A stretch of DNA of 64,000 nt, from assembly GCA_027491115.1 (NCBI GenBank), contig JAIXWV010000040.1:1-64000 (forward strand). Direction: 5' to 3'. Under the pieces are notes generated by a model, which did not search any database, was not told where the DNA came from, and was given only the letters and a program-made list of their open reading frames with translations. Positions 26,010-33,879 of the stretch are shown here, piece by piece; the first letter of the stretch is position 1; the number at the start of each line of letters is the position of its first letter. Position numbers and translations under genes: made by a program. Source of the stretch: Pseudomonadota bacterium. GTDB lineage: Bacteria > Bdellovibrionota > UBA1018 > CAIMNF01.

Positions 26010-27617
26010 ATGCGGGTCTATGGATTGGACATCTCGAAAGACGCTGTAGCTTGTGTCGAAGTCGAGACTGCGTTTGGAAAATTTGAAATCCGCCAAACCC
26101 ATGAGATCGCACTCGAGGATGGCGGACCTCTTCCTTATAGCGCAGCGGGTCAGATGCTTTCGCAAATTCCAGGCGCTCCCGACCGTCTGATCATGTCAGT
26201 CCCCCCCGAGATCACCACCTATCGTAATCTGTCTCTTGCTACCCGGGATAAGAAAGCGATTCGTTCAGCTCTCGAATTCGAACTGGAAGACGACCTCCCT
26301 TTCGAGAGTTCCGAGCTACATTACGATTCATCGATTGTCGAAAGCGGACCGCAAGGTTCCCAGATTCATGTCGCAGCGGTTAAAAAAGAGAACCTCTTGC
26401 GCCACCTCGAAGCCGTTACACCGGAAGGGCTGGATCCGGACGTACTCACCACCGATGCATGGGCGTTGAGATGCCTTTTTTCACGGATGCCTAAGGTTCC
26501 GGGAATGAGCGATACGGTTCTGCTAATCGGTATTGAACGGCATAAAACCTATTTTTACGTGCACTCGCGTAACCGACCCATCCTTTATCGAGAAATTCCT
26601 TTTGGATTGAAGTCGATGGAGACAAAACTCAAGGCTGATCTTTCGTCAAGTACGGAGGAAGCGAGAGTCTGGCTAAAGGACATCGGAGTCTCAGGCATCG
26701 ATCAACAAGTTTCCGAAGCGATTGCCGAGTTACTAGAAACCCTGGTCCCCGAATTCAAGCAGACGGAGCTTGCATCCCGCTCACAGGCCCAGAGTCCTAT
26801 CGATCAAGTTTATGTCTCGGGTGAGGGTGCACTCATGCCTGGATTGATCCAATGGCTGGAAGACGCAACCCAGAAGCGCTGTGTGCTGTTTCGTCCCTTG
26901 AGCTCGCTATCCCCAGCTTCTGTGACCTACTCCGACCTTTCAGAGGTCCGCTTCGCCAAGGCTCTCGGCCTGGCTATGGCGCTGATCCCAGCTGACAAAC
27001 TTCCTCCCCTCAATTTACGTCGTGGTGACTTTGCCAAGGCCAATGCAGGACGTGATTCCACACTCGATCTCATCAAAAAACCTCTGCCCTACTTAGCGAT
27101 CCTGTCCTTGGTTTTTTTCGTCACCAAGACGATTGAGTACAACTATTTCAAAGGAAAGCTGACTGAAACCGAGGAAAATGCGAAGAGGGCGGTAAAGTCC
27201 TACTACGGGGGGATCTCCGATAGCGCGGCTCGGACCTACCTTGCGGACCCAGAGAAATTGAAGCGCAATATCCAGACCGAGGTTTCCAAGGAGCGCGAGC
27301 TCTCGAAGTTGCTATCGGGGAATCCGAACTCGCCTCTCGAGTTCCTGAAAACACTTTCACAAAAAATCGGCAAGGACGTGGTTCTAGATCTAGTCTCATT
27401 TGATGCCGGTGCCGATTTTACTGATCGCTATACAGAGAATCGACCGCTCAAGGCGTCCCTCACCTTTTTGGTGAGCAACCCTCAGGCGATTCAAAAACTC
27501 GCTGACCTTCTAGAACGTGGGTTCGGAATGAAAAAAAGCAATTCAGAGGAATTGATTAAAGAAGGAAAAAAAGTCTACCGTGTGATTTTCTCTGGCACGT
27601 TGGGAACAGTGAAGTGA
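26010..27617 (+). CDS. gspL: type II secretion inner-membrane protein GspL (PilM-like)
   Basis: GspL recruits the GspE ATPase to the inner membrane. The 535-residue protein has an N-terminal actin-like cytoplasmic domain starting VYGLDISKDAVACVEVE, as in GspL and PilM, one membrane segment near residue 355-375 (PYLAILSLVFFVTKTIEYNYF) and a C-terminal periplasmic ferredoxin-like region. No ribosome binding site is visible, and a perfect TATAAT (25998-26003) lies just upstream of the ATG. The stop overlaps the gspM start in TGATG. Confidence 0.88.
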   Translation: MRVYGLDISKDAVACVEVETAFGKFEIRQTHEIALEDGGPLPYSAAGQMLSQIPGAPDRLIMSVPPEITTYRNLSLATRDKKAIRSALEFELEDDLPFESSELHYDSSIVESGPQGSQIHVAAVKKENLLRHLEAVTPEGLDPDVLTTDAWALRCLFSRMPKVPGMSDTVLLIGIERHKTYFYVHSRNRPILYREIPFGLKSMETKLKADLSSSTEEARVWLKDIGVSGIDQQVSEAIAELLETLVPEFKQTELASRSQAQSPIDQVYVSGEGALMPGLIQWLEDATQKRCVLFRPLSSLSPASVTYSDLSEVRFAKALGLAMALIPADKLPPLNLRRGDFAKANAGRDSTLDLIKKPLPYLAILSLVFFVTKTIEYNYFKGKLTETEENAKRAVKSYYGGISDSAARTYLADPEKLKRNIQTEVSKERELSKLLSGNPNSPLEFLKTLSQKIGKDVVLDLVSFDAGADFTDRYTENRPLKASLTFLVSNPQAIQKLADLLERGFGMKKSNSEELIKEGKKVYRVIFSGTLGTVK

Positions 27618-28213
27618 TGGCCATGAGTGGAATGCTTGATCGCATGAAGGAACAAGAGTGGTATCAACAGCTGAGCTCAACCTGGAGCCAGCTCCCTCCC
27701 GAGCAGCAGCGCATGGTGCGAATCGGCGGTACTGTCTCCGGCTTATTGATTGCAGGCTACTTGATGTTCAGCACTTACGACTCGGCTCACACAGCAAAAG
27801 TGGAATACTACCAAAAAGAGGAGCTAGCTCGGATCCTCACTCAAGCCAATGACGAACTGAGGAGGCTCAAGGGTCAGAATTCGGGGATTCAGCAAGAGGG
27901 CCCTCAAAGTTGGGCCGCTGTGTTTCAGGGTATGGCATCCATGCAAGGTCTCCCTAACACAGCTGTCGAGATCTTGAAGGAATCACCTGGAGCGACGCAA
28001 GGGGTGATTCAAGAGAGCTTGCTCGAAGTAAAATTAAAGGGCCTTCAAGTGCGTCAACTGGTGCCTTTTCTGTACCAGATCGAACATGGCACTCCTCCGA
28101 TGAAGCTGAAAGGCCTCATTGTCGAACCAGGTTCGGAAGATGGCCTACTCAACGCGAAAGTGAATTTAAGCGGATACATGGCCAAATCTGATAAGGGAGA
28201 AAAGTCGAAATGA
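27617..28213 (+). CDS. gspM: type II secretion inner-membrane protein GspM
   Basis: The 198-residue bitopic protein has one membrane segment near residue 35-52 (GGTVSGLLIAGYLMF), a coiled-coil-like stretch (KEELARILTQANDELRRLKGQ) and a C-terminal ferredoxin-like part, the layout of GspM, which partners GspL. The ATG at 27617 overlaps the gspL stop by one base; a GTG at 27614 is an alternative. Assignment relies on layout and operon position as much as on sequence. Confidence 0.8.
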   Translation: MAMSGMLDRMKEQEWYQQLSSTWSQLPPEQQRMVRIGGTVSGLLIAGYLMFSTYDSAHTAKVEYYQKEELARILTQANDELRRLKGQNSGIQQEGPQSWAAVFQGMASMQGLPNTAVEILKESPGATQGVIQESLLEVKLKGLQVRQLVPFLYQIEHGTPPMKLKGLIVEPGSEDGLLNAKVNLSGYMAKSDKGEKSK

Positions 28214-29139
28214 GCGAGGAAATCTCCGCCTCCGTACCCCACACGCCTCCTTCACGGAGCCCGATCAAGGTCCTGGGTATGGCTGCATTTTTTCTCTCCT
28301 GCGTCGCTCTCCTGACCTTGCTGAAACTCCCTGAAGCGCGCATTACGGGCTTCATCCAAGGGATGGTCCAAAGCGCTCTCGACCCGTACGGCATTTACCT
28401 TACGGACCGGGGACGGGAGCTAAGCCTGTTCCCTGCCCCCTTATACCGTCTGGAACATCCGGTACTGGAATTGCCCGACCAAACGCGGATCGAATTTGAC
28501 GAGCTTCGTGTCCATCCTAAATTGTTGGGATTGTTGACTGGGAAGGCCGGACTTGCGGCAGAGCTTAAACAGGGTGCGTCTGAGATTCTGGTAAATGCCG
28601 CTGGTAAAGGTGACCGGTTGGACGCTGACATCCATCTTGAGAATGCTGATCTCGGCAAACTCGGAGTCTTTGCTTTCGCTGCCGGACTCCGGGGCACCGG
28701 ATTTCTGACCGGGGACATCAAGATCGAAGGCTCCATGATCGACTTGTCCACCTTGAACGGATCTCTCGAACTAAAACTCAGGAAGCTTCGCCTTGAAGAG
28801 CAGAATTTCATGGGCTTTCAATTACCCATGATTCAGATCAGCGAAGGGGACCTGAATGTCGAGATCAAAGCCGGAAAACTCATTCTCAAGAATGTCCAGA
28901 TCGGCAAAGGGATGGACGACCTTCGGGTTCAAGTCACCGGAGATCTCGCGCTGAATCGGTATCTGAATGCCAGCCCCATGAATCTCCGCGCGGTGCTCGG
29001 TCTTTCTGACAAGCTCCGTCAGAGTCTTTCAATTCTCGAGAGCCTAATGGGGAGCGCAAAGACTCCAGACGGCCGCTATGCCTACAAATTGACAGGCACC
29101 CTCGGCGCTCCCATGCCACTGCCCGATCCACAAAAATAA
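28210..29139 (+). CDS. gspN: type II secretion system protein GspN
   Basis: The 309-residue protein has an N-terminal membrane anchor (MAAFFLSCVALLTLLKL) followed by a beta-rich periplasmic domain with AsmA-like features (LRVHPKLLGLLTGKAGLAAEL...LELKLRKLRLEE). This is the large GspN type found in delta-proteobacteria-like operons rather than the enterobacterial form. Its role in secretion is not well established in the family. It is coupled to gspM by ATGA and ends the gspC-N cluster. Confidence 0.8.
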   Translation: MSEEISASVPHTPPSRSPIKVLGMAAFFLSCVALLTLLKLPEARITGFIQGMVQSALDPYGIYLTDRGRELSLFPAPLYRLEHPVLELPDQTRIEFDELRVHPKLLGLLTGKAGLAAELKQGASEILVNAAGKGDRLDADIHLENADLGKLGVFAFAAGLRGTGFLTGDIKIEGSMIDLSTLNGSLELKLRKLRLEEQNFMGFQLPMIQISEGDLNVEIKAGKLILKNVQIGKGMDDLRVQVTGDLALNRYLNASPMNLRAVLGLSDKLRQSLSILESLMGSAKTPDGRYAYKLTGTLGAPMPLPDPQK

Positions 29140-29192
29140 GCAAATTTTGCCGATACAGGACTCAGCGCGTTCTCCCTTACACTGGTAAGCAT

Positions 29193-30044
29193 ATGAAAAA
29201 ACATCTGCTCACCCTCCTCATCCTCGCCCCGTTCACCCTCTCTTCCTGCGGCAACCTGTTCAAGGGCCTCAGCACTCCCGAAGGTGACGAGCAACTTCTG
29301 GTTGCGGCCCGGGGATGCATGGACCGTGGTGATTACAATTGCGCACTCGAGTATTACCAAGCGCTCTCGAACAATTTTGGCGACGTCAAGGTCAACGAAA
29401 CCTCCCTCGCTAAATTGGCCAATGCCAATGTATTCAAAATGTCCGACTTGATCGGCGCACTGGGGAGCTCGAGGGGAGATGCGACCTCATTTGTAACCAT
29501 GGCTAACACGCTGGCTGCACGTGGAGGAGCAAACGCAACAAACCGAACAACAATTCAAACGACCTACACAGACAATAATAATATTTTTAACGGAAAATTG
29601 AGGGCGTTTTCAAAGTTTATTTCTGCACTATCCATGACAAATGCGGTTTTAGCCGAGATTGCAGGAGCCGATAATTTATTAACCGCATCTGACTTAGTCA
29701 GAGACCCCGTCACATGCAAAGCGAGAATTGACTGCACTGCGATTTCCGGTAGCGAATGCAGCATTCCATTGGCAATTAACAGTGCCCCATTAAACGACCC
29801 CTCAGGTGAGGTTGGCGACGGTGGTGGTAGCTTTCCAGATGCACTCAGTAACCCCGCAAATTGGAATGGTGCCGCAAGTATAACTAAATTCATTCGGGCA
29901 ACAGATGCATCTGACTCCCAAGTTTCAACATTTACAGGAAGTCCGTCTAATTCGGGGATTTTCAAAGCACTAGCTGATCTCTCGCTAATTGCTGGCACCG
30001 AACCATGCGTGAGATACACGATTGTGAAAACCCTCGGCCTCTAA
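29193..30044 (+). CDS. outer-membrane-type lipoprotein of unknown function
   Basis: The 283-residue protein has a clear signal and lipobox (LSSCGN), so it is lipid-anchored. Residues around 45-60 (RGDYNCALEYYQALSNNFGD) look like a single TPR-like helix pair. The rest is Ala/Asn/Thr/Ser-rich with several Cys residues and no domain I know. From about 29,530 to 30,000 the DNA is visibly more AT-rich than its surroundings, which suggests fast evolution or foreign origin of the C-terminal two thirds. It lies 53 bases after gspN in the same direction and before an outer-membrane barrel gene. The neighbourhood hints at envelope or secretion function, no more. Confidence 0.7.
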   Translation: MKKHLLTLLILAPFTLSSCGNLFKGLSTPEGDEQLLVAARGCMDRGDYNCALEYYQALSNNFGDVKVNETSLAKLANANVFKMSDLIGALGSSRGDATSFVTMANTLAARGGANATNRTTIQTTYTDNNNIFNGKLRAFSKFISALSMTNAVLAEIAGADNLLTASDLVRDPVTCKARIDCTAISGSECSIPLAINSAPLNDPSGEVGDGGGSFPDALSNPANWNGAASITKFIRATDASDSQVSTFTGSPSNSGIFKALADLSLIAGTEPCVRYTIVKTLGL

Positions 30045-30073
30045 TCTGCTGAACAGGAAAAGGAAATATAACG

Positions 30074-31186
30074 ATGAAACTCAATCAAGCTTTCTTGAAT
30101 CTGACTCTTCCAGCCCTGCTCCTTGGATCCGAGGCCCTCGCCTACCGTCCGATCATCCGTGACTTCAACAGCGTCCGCACAGCAGGTATGGGTAATGTCC
30201 GATATACCGTGGGACAATTCGAAGAAAACTTCTTCGCGAACCCGGCGCGCTCCACAGAAAACCCAGAAAACCTGCTCCAGTTGCCCCAGCTCTCCTTCGA
30301 GACGAGCTCAGGAACATTGAACTCAATTAAGGACTTGATCAGTTCTGGCGACGGGCTGGCTGCATTCCAAAACTCGATGGGTAAGCCCCTCTCGGTCCGG
30401 ACGCAGATGGTTTTCCCCGGCTACTACAACAATCACTTCATCGATGAGAAGATGAGCTTCGGTATCGCCGCATTCTTCTCAGCCCAACTGATTCCCATTG
30501 TCAGCCAATCAGGCCAGATTTCCCCTACGACGGCTATCACCGCAGGACCGATGATTAATCTTGCCCGTCGTTTCCTGGATGAGGACCGTCTGTCGATCGG
30601 GATCAACGTCAAGACACAGGTTCGCGCCAGCTCAAATAGTTCTTTTAGTATCCAAGACTTTCTGTCCGGTACCAACTTAAGCAGTGCAATTAAGGGCGGA
30701 AGCGGACTCGGTATCGATGGCGACATTGGAGCACGTTTTCATCCGCACTGGGGTCTCGGTGGATTCCGCTACGAAGTCGCAGCTGCTATCAACAACGTGC
30801 TTGGTGGAAAGTATAACAACTTGGGACGACCGATCTCGAGTTGGTCGGGAGATCCGTTCCGGACCAAAACTGCCTTTAACTTCGGGATTTCCGCAAAGAA
30901 AACCGAAGCCTGGATTTTTGACCATTGGTTGCTTGCCATGGAAACCACCGATATCGGCAACAACGACTTTGGATCCTTCTATCGGACACTCCATTTCGGC
31001 ACTGAAGCCGCCTGGAGCGTTTTCCGTCTGCGGGGCGGAATCAATCAGGGGTATTTTACCGCCGGTTTAGGTATTGACCTCGCCTTCTTCCAACTGAATG
31101 TGGCGACCTATGGAGAAGAACTCGGACTGAATCCAGGTGTTCTTGAAGACCGGAGGTACGCCCTCCAACTCGGGTTCCAGATTTGA
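30074..31186 (+). CDS. outer-membrane beta-barrel protein, PorV/TraF-like
   Basis: The 370-residue protein has a signal peptide (cleavage likely after EALA) and alternating-residue strands with many Gly and aromatic positions (SFGIAAFFSAQL, LSIGINVKTQVRAS, YFTAGLGIDLAFFQLNVATYG), ending LQLGFQI as outer-membrane barrels do. The start of the mature chain (RTAGMGNVRYTVGQFEENFFANPAR) resembles the TraF/PorV/FadL-like superfamily. The ligand is unknown. An AGGAAA ribosome binding site precedes the ATG. It follows the lipoprotein gene by 29 bases and its stop overlaps the next gene, so the three probably form one unit. Confidence 0.65.
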   Translation: MKLNQAFLNLTLPALLLGSEALAYRPIIRDFNSVRTAGMGNVRYTVGQFEENFFANPARSTENPENLLQLPQLSFETSSGTLNSIKDLISSGDGLAAFQNSMGKPLSVRTQMVFPGYYNNHFIDEKMSFGIAAFFSAQLIPIVSQSGQISPTTAITAGPMINLARRFLDEDRLSIGINVKTQVRASSNSSFSIQDFLSGTNLSSAIKGGSGLGIDGDIGARFHPHWGLGGFRYEVAAAINNVLGGKYNNLGRPISSWSGDPFRTKTAFNFGISAKKTEAWIFDHWLLAMETTDIGNNDFGSFYRTLHFGTEAAWSVFRLRGGINQGYFTAGLGIDLAFFQLNVATYGEELGLNPGVLEDRRYALQLGFQI

Positions 31187-31890
31187 TCCCCTCATCTCAA
31201 GAGTTCATCAGTGGTCTGACCACCCCGCTCCGGGTGATCAGACTCCTGATGGATCACCCGAAACTACTTGGACTGTTCATTTTCCCAATGGCCCTCACGC
31301 TGATAGTGATCGCTGGTCTCATCTACGCACTTTTGGCCGGGGTTGGAGCCTGGGTGCAACCTTGGATCGCATCACTTGCCGGTTCCTACTCCGGAGCTCT
31401 GGGAGGGATCCTTGCATTCGTAGCTGGATTGGCTGCCATCTGGTTCTCATTTCAATTTATTGGAATCCTCATCGCCTGGATGAGCTCGCCGTTCAATGAT
31501 CGACTCGCTTTGCAAACCGAGCGCTCCTGCGGAATCCCCGATCCGGACGAAAACTGGGCGATCCTGATTCAGGCCATCTGGCTTGATTTCAAAAAGACCA
31601 TCTTGGCTTTGATCGCCGTGGTGACCCTTACCCTATTCGGACTCATTCCTGGAATCGGAATACTCGCTTGGCTAGGAATGGCGTTGGTGAACACCTTTGT
31701 CTACCTGAGCTACCCTCTCAATCGGAGACAAGCTGGTATACGTGACGGAATCCTCTGGATCCTATCTCATCCGATGCGATCTCTGGGCTTTGGCATCGCA
31801 ACAACTTTTCTCTTTGCGGTTCCTGTCCTGAACCTTTTTGCCCTGCCTCTGGCTGTAATCGGGGGAACACTTCTCTATCTCAGAAAATGA
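31183..31890 (+). CDS. EI24/CysZ-like integral membrane protein
   Basis: The 235-residue protein has about four to five long membrane segments and the EI24-family pattern (N-terminal F-x-x-G-x2-x-LR followed by LIFPMALTLI-like helix, then a central SPFNDRLALQTER motif). CysZ members of this family transport sulfate, but no sulfate-assimilation genes are near, so the function is open. The start is TTG at 31183, overlapping the previous stop as TTGA; a later ATG would remove the first conserved stretch. It ends at a shared terminator. Confidence 0.7.
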   Translation: MIPSSQEFISGLTTPLRVIRLLMDHPKLLGLFIFPMALTLIVIAGLIYALLAGVGAWVQPWIASLAGSYSGALGGILAFVAGLAAIWFSFQFIGILIAWMSSPFNDRLALQTERSCGIPDPDENWAILIQAIWLDFKKTILALIAVVTLTLFGLIPGIGILAWLGMALVNTFVYLSYPLNRRQAGIRDGILWILSHPMRSLGFGIATTFLFAVPVLNLFALPLAVIGGTLLYLRK

Positions 31891-31892
31891 AA

Positions 31893-31925
31893 AGAGCTGA
31901 TCCAGGGAGGGCCTGAACCAGCTCT
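31893..31925 (-). terminator. bidirectional-type hairpin between EI24 gene and pilin-like gene
   Basis: AGAGCTG (31893-31899) pairs with CAGCTCT (31919-31925), with an inner CAGG/CCTG stem. Read on the minus strand the stem is followed by TTTTCATTTTC, a usable U-rich tail, so it probably terminates the small pilin-like gene. On the plus strand it directly follows the EI24 stop and may serve there too, with a poorer tail. Confidence 0.65.
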
Positions 31926-31947
31926 AAAGTTATTGAAATGCTCTAAA

Positions 31948-32163
31948 TTATCTATCGACGTTGATTTCATTGATCGCACCATCCAACTTCGTGATGGTCG
32001 TATCAATCGACGCATTAAGCTTGGTTCTCATTTTCCCGGCGATCAACACCACAATCGCCAGGATCAGAATGTATTCTGTTGTAGATTGACCACTCCGATC
32101 CCTAAGTCGACAACGGATCTTCGTCAACCAACTCAAATTCTTGTATTGTTCCTTTTGATTCAT
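31948..32163 (-). CDS. Flp/TadE-like small pilin-type protein
   Basis: The 71-residue protein has a polar basic N-terminus, then SGQSTTEYILILAIVVLIAG, which resembles the processing and hydrophobic region of Flp (type IVb) pilins or the TadE N-terminus (Gly, then Glu near mature position 5), and a short amphipathic tail (MRTKLNASIDTTITKLDGAINEI). The ATG at 32163 is chosen because GGAGGG lies 7 bases upstream; a longer frame from 32214 lacks support. It stands alone, with a near-consensus promoter and its own terminator. No tad/cpa assembly genes are in the window. Confidence 0.65.
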   Translation of the reverse strand: MNQKEQYKNLSWLTKIRCRLRDRSGQSTTEYILILAIVVLIAGKMRTKLNASIDTTITKLDGAINEINVDR

Positions 32164-32244
32164 CACTGCCACCCTCCAATAACGTTTCTCTTTCCCTTTT
32201 CGGCAGGGACCCAAAGAGCTTGAGCAAAAAGCTCACTTATTAAA

Positions 32245-32273
32245 ATTATGTAGACTCTGAAGAAGAATGTCAA
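32245..32273 (-). promoter_or_regulatory. near-consensus sigma70 promoter of the pilin-like gene
   Basis: On the minus strand a perfect TTGACA (32273-32268) and CATAAT (32250-32245, five of six) are exactly 17 bases apart. Transcription would start near 32238, giving a leader of about 75 bases that opens with a TGAGC-TTTTT-GCTCA hairpin (32220-32234). This is one of the strongest promoter matches in the window. Confidence 0.75.
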
Positions 32274-32296
32274 CGCATGGCGCTATTCTCAACGAG

Positions 32297-32312
32297 TGTC
32301 ATTGATGACACA
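32297..32312. promoter_or_regulatory. palindrome between two divergent promoters
   Basis: GTGTCATTGATGACAC has two perfect 7-base arms around TG. It lies 24 bases upstream of the minus-strand -35 box and 2 bases before the plus-strand -35 box, a position suited to an operator acting on both genes. Its TGTCA half-site also occurs in the palindrome at 15540. Confidence 0.5.
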
Positions 32313-32314
32313 TT

Positions 32315-32343
32315 TTGACACCCCTGCGCACAAAAAGGATACT
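32315..32343 (+). promoter_or_regulatory. near-consensus sigma70 promoter of the PilZ-like gene
   Basis: A perfect TTGACA (32315-32320) and GATACT (32338-32343) are 17 bases apart. The predicted start, near 32350, is only about 3 bases before the annotated ATG at 32353, so either the message is leaderless or translation begins at the in-frame ATG at 32401. Confidence 0.7.
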
Positions 32344-32352
32344 GTCTGAAGG

Positions 32353-32805
32353 ATGAGAACCGTCACGACATCAGGATCAAGCTCCATCGCTCACCTTTTC
32401 ATGGGGGACCGTCGCTTGAAACGAGTTTCATTAAAAATCAGTACTTCAACAAAACCGGATCGAATTTTCAATGGATATGCGCTGGTGAACGAACTCAACG
32501 GTCCGATGTTCACATTTTTCTGCACAGAAAAATTCCCTCTCGACGAGGAACTTGAAGTCAAACTTCACTTCGGGGGACACGATCTCACCTATCGAATCCA
32601 CATGTCCCATCTCCACGAACAGATCTCTTCTGGCAGGATCATGAACGCACTTCCAACTGAAGAGAACCCGTTCCCAGCAAGGAAATTCTATCGCTGTTTC
32701 GCAAAGGTATTAGAGCTCCAGGGAATGGATGGAATCGACCAAACCAAATCTTCCCAAACGGACACTCCACAGATTACCGAGACAGTAGAAACTCAGGCGG
32801 CTTGA
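32353..32805 (+). CDS. small PilZ-like protein, function unproven
   Basis: The 150-residue soluble protein has a DRRLKRVSLKIS start to its core followed by predicted strands (GYALVNELNGPMFTFFC, LEVKLHFGGHDLTYRI), which resembles the beta-barrel of PilZ domains; the canonical RxxxR and D/NxSxxG c-di-GMP motifs are not complete. The last 20 residues are Thr/Gln-rich and probably disordered. The ATG at 32353 follows GAAGG closely but sits almost at the predicted transcription start; ATG 32401 would begin right at GDRRLKR. It meets fliA tail to tail with 4 bases between. Confidence 0.4.
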   Translation: MRTVTTSGSSSIAHLFMGDRRLKRVSLKISTSTKPDRIFNGYALVNELNGPMFTFFCTEKFPLDEELEVKLHFGGHDLTYRIHMSHLHEQISSGRIMNALPTEENPFPARKFYRCFAKVLELQGMDGIDQTKSSQTDTPQITETVETQAA

Positions 32806-32809
32806 TCGT

Positions 32810-33817
32810 TTATGCGCTCACCATAGAAACGAAATCATCCCAGTGATTTCGTAGGCGGGCTTTCAACTTCAAAATTGCTTGAGAATGAAGCTGACTCACT
32901 CTCGACTCGGTCACATCCAGAACACGCCCGATCTCTTTCAGGTTGAGATCCTCGTAATAATAGAGCGAAAGAACCAATCGCTGTTTCTCAGGCAAATCTT
33001 CAATCGCCTCGGCCACCAGCTTCTTCAGATGGGCAACGCTGACCTCACTGTAAGGAGTCGGGACCTTGCTCCCAGCCTCACCGTTCCCGTGAAGAGAACG
33101 CTTGTCAGCATTAGAAAGATTGGTGAGATCGTCATACGAAAGTAAGGATACACTCCTCACTTCGTTCAACATTTCGTGATACTGCTCAGTGCTCATTCCG
33201 AGCTCCATGCAGACTTCGTCATCAGTCGCTTGTCGACCCTTGACCTGCTCAATCTTGGCGTAAGCACGCTCGAGCACTTTGGCTTTCTCGCGAACGGAAC
33301 GGGGAACCCAGTCCTGAGAACGCAACTCATCCAGAATCGCACCACGGATCCGGAATTCGGCGTAGGTTTTGAACTTGTTGTCGCGGGATGAATCGTACTT
33401 GTCAATCGCATCCATAAGACCGATCACACCAGAACTAATCAGGTCATCGAGCTCAATATTCGAAGGCAACCGAGCCGCAATCTTTGACGCGATGAACTTG
33501 ATCAAACCCGAGTACTCGACAATCAGTTTCTCACGATTTGTATTCGTCGGAGAAAAGTCGCCCTTGACCAACTTGTTGGTATGAGCGAAATCCGCAACCA
33601 ACTCTTTTTCAAGCTCCCGTTGCAGGGCGACTTCGTTGTCGATCTTGGCTACCGCCTGATCCTTGGACTCGATCGCCTGCGCGACCTGCCCTTTTGCTTT
33701 CAGAGGCTCTTTACCAGTCTTTTTATCCGAAGAAGAAATCTCTTCCACCGGAATAGCTGGGGCGGTCTGAACGGCTTTTTTGTATTTCTGGATTGCTGAC
33801 TTCGCTGTCGTTCCCAT
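32810..33817 (-). CDS. fliA: flagellar sigma factor FliA (sigma28)
   Basis: FliA directs RNA polymerase to late flagellar promoters. The protein has region 2 (LIVEYSGLIKFIASKIA...DLISSGVIGLMDAIDKYD), region 3 and region 4 (EAIEDLPEKQRLVLSLYYYEDLNLKEIG, then TESRVSQLHSQAI). It is about 335 residues because of a lysine/glutamate-rich N-terminal extension of roughly 95 residues not found in typical 240-residue FliA. The ATG at 33817 follows GGAGAGGTG and is preferred to GTG at 33823. It is the last flagellar gene of the cluster and has its own promoter. Confidence 0.93.
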   Translation of the reverse strand: MGTTAKSAIQKYKKAVQTAPAIPVEEISSSDKKTGKEPLKAKGQVAQAIESKDQAVAKIDNEVALQRELEKELVADFAHTNKLVKGDFSPTNTNREKLIVEYSGLIKFIASKIAARLPSNIELDDLISSGVIGLMDAIDKYDSSRDNKFKTYAEFRIRGAILDELRSQDWVPRSVREKAKVLERAYAKIEQVKGRQATDDEVCMELGMSTEQYHEMLNEVRSVSLLSYDDLTNLSNADKRSLHGNGEAGSKVPTPYSEVSVAHLKKLVAEAIEDLPEKQRLVLSLYYYEDLNLKEIGRVLDVTESRVSQLHSQAILKLKARLRNHWDDFVSMVSA

Positions 33818-33849
33818 CCTCACCTCTCCATGGCAAGTTACCTAAATTC

Positions 33850-33879
33850 AGTGTAACAATGATTCGATCACTAACTCAA
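33850..33879 (-). promoter_or_regulatory. sigma70-type promoter for fliA
   Basis: On the minus strand TTGAGT (33879-33874) and TACACT (33855-33850) are 18 bases apart, in the short gap after flhF. Transcription would start near 33843 and give a leader of about 26 bases with the GGAGAGG ribosome binding site. This would let fliA be made independently of the long flagellar transcript. Confidence 0.5.

Noticed and set aside
32164-32244. c-di-GMP (GEMM-type) riboswitch in the leader of the pilin-like gene
   Set aside because: The leader has a small TGAGC/GCTCA hairpin and a CTGCC/GGCAG pairing but none of the conserved GEMM core sequence.
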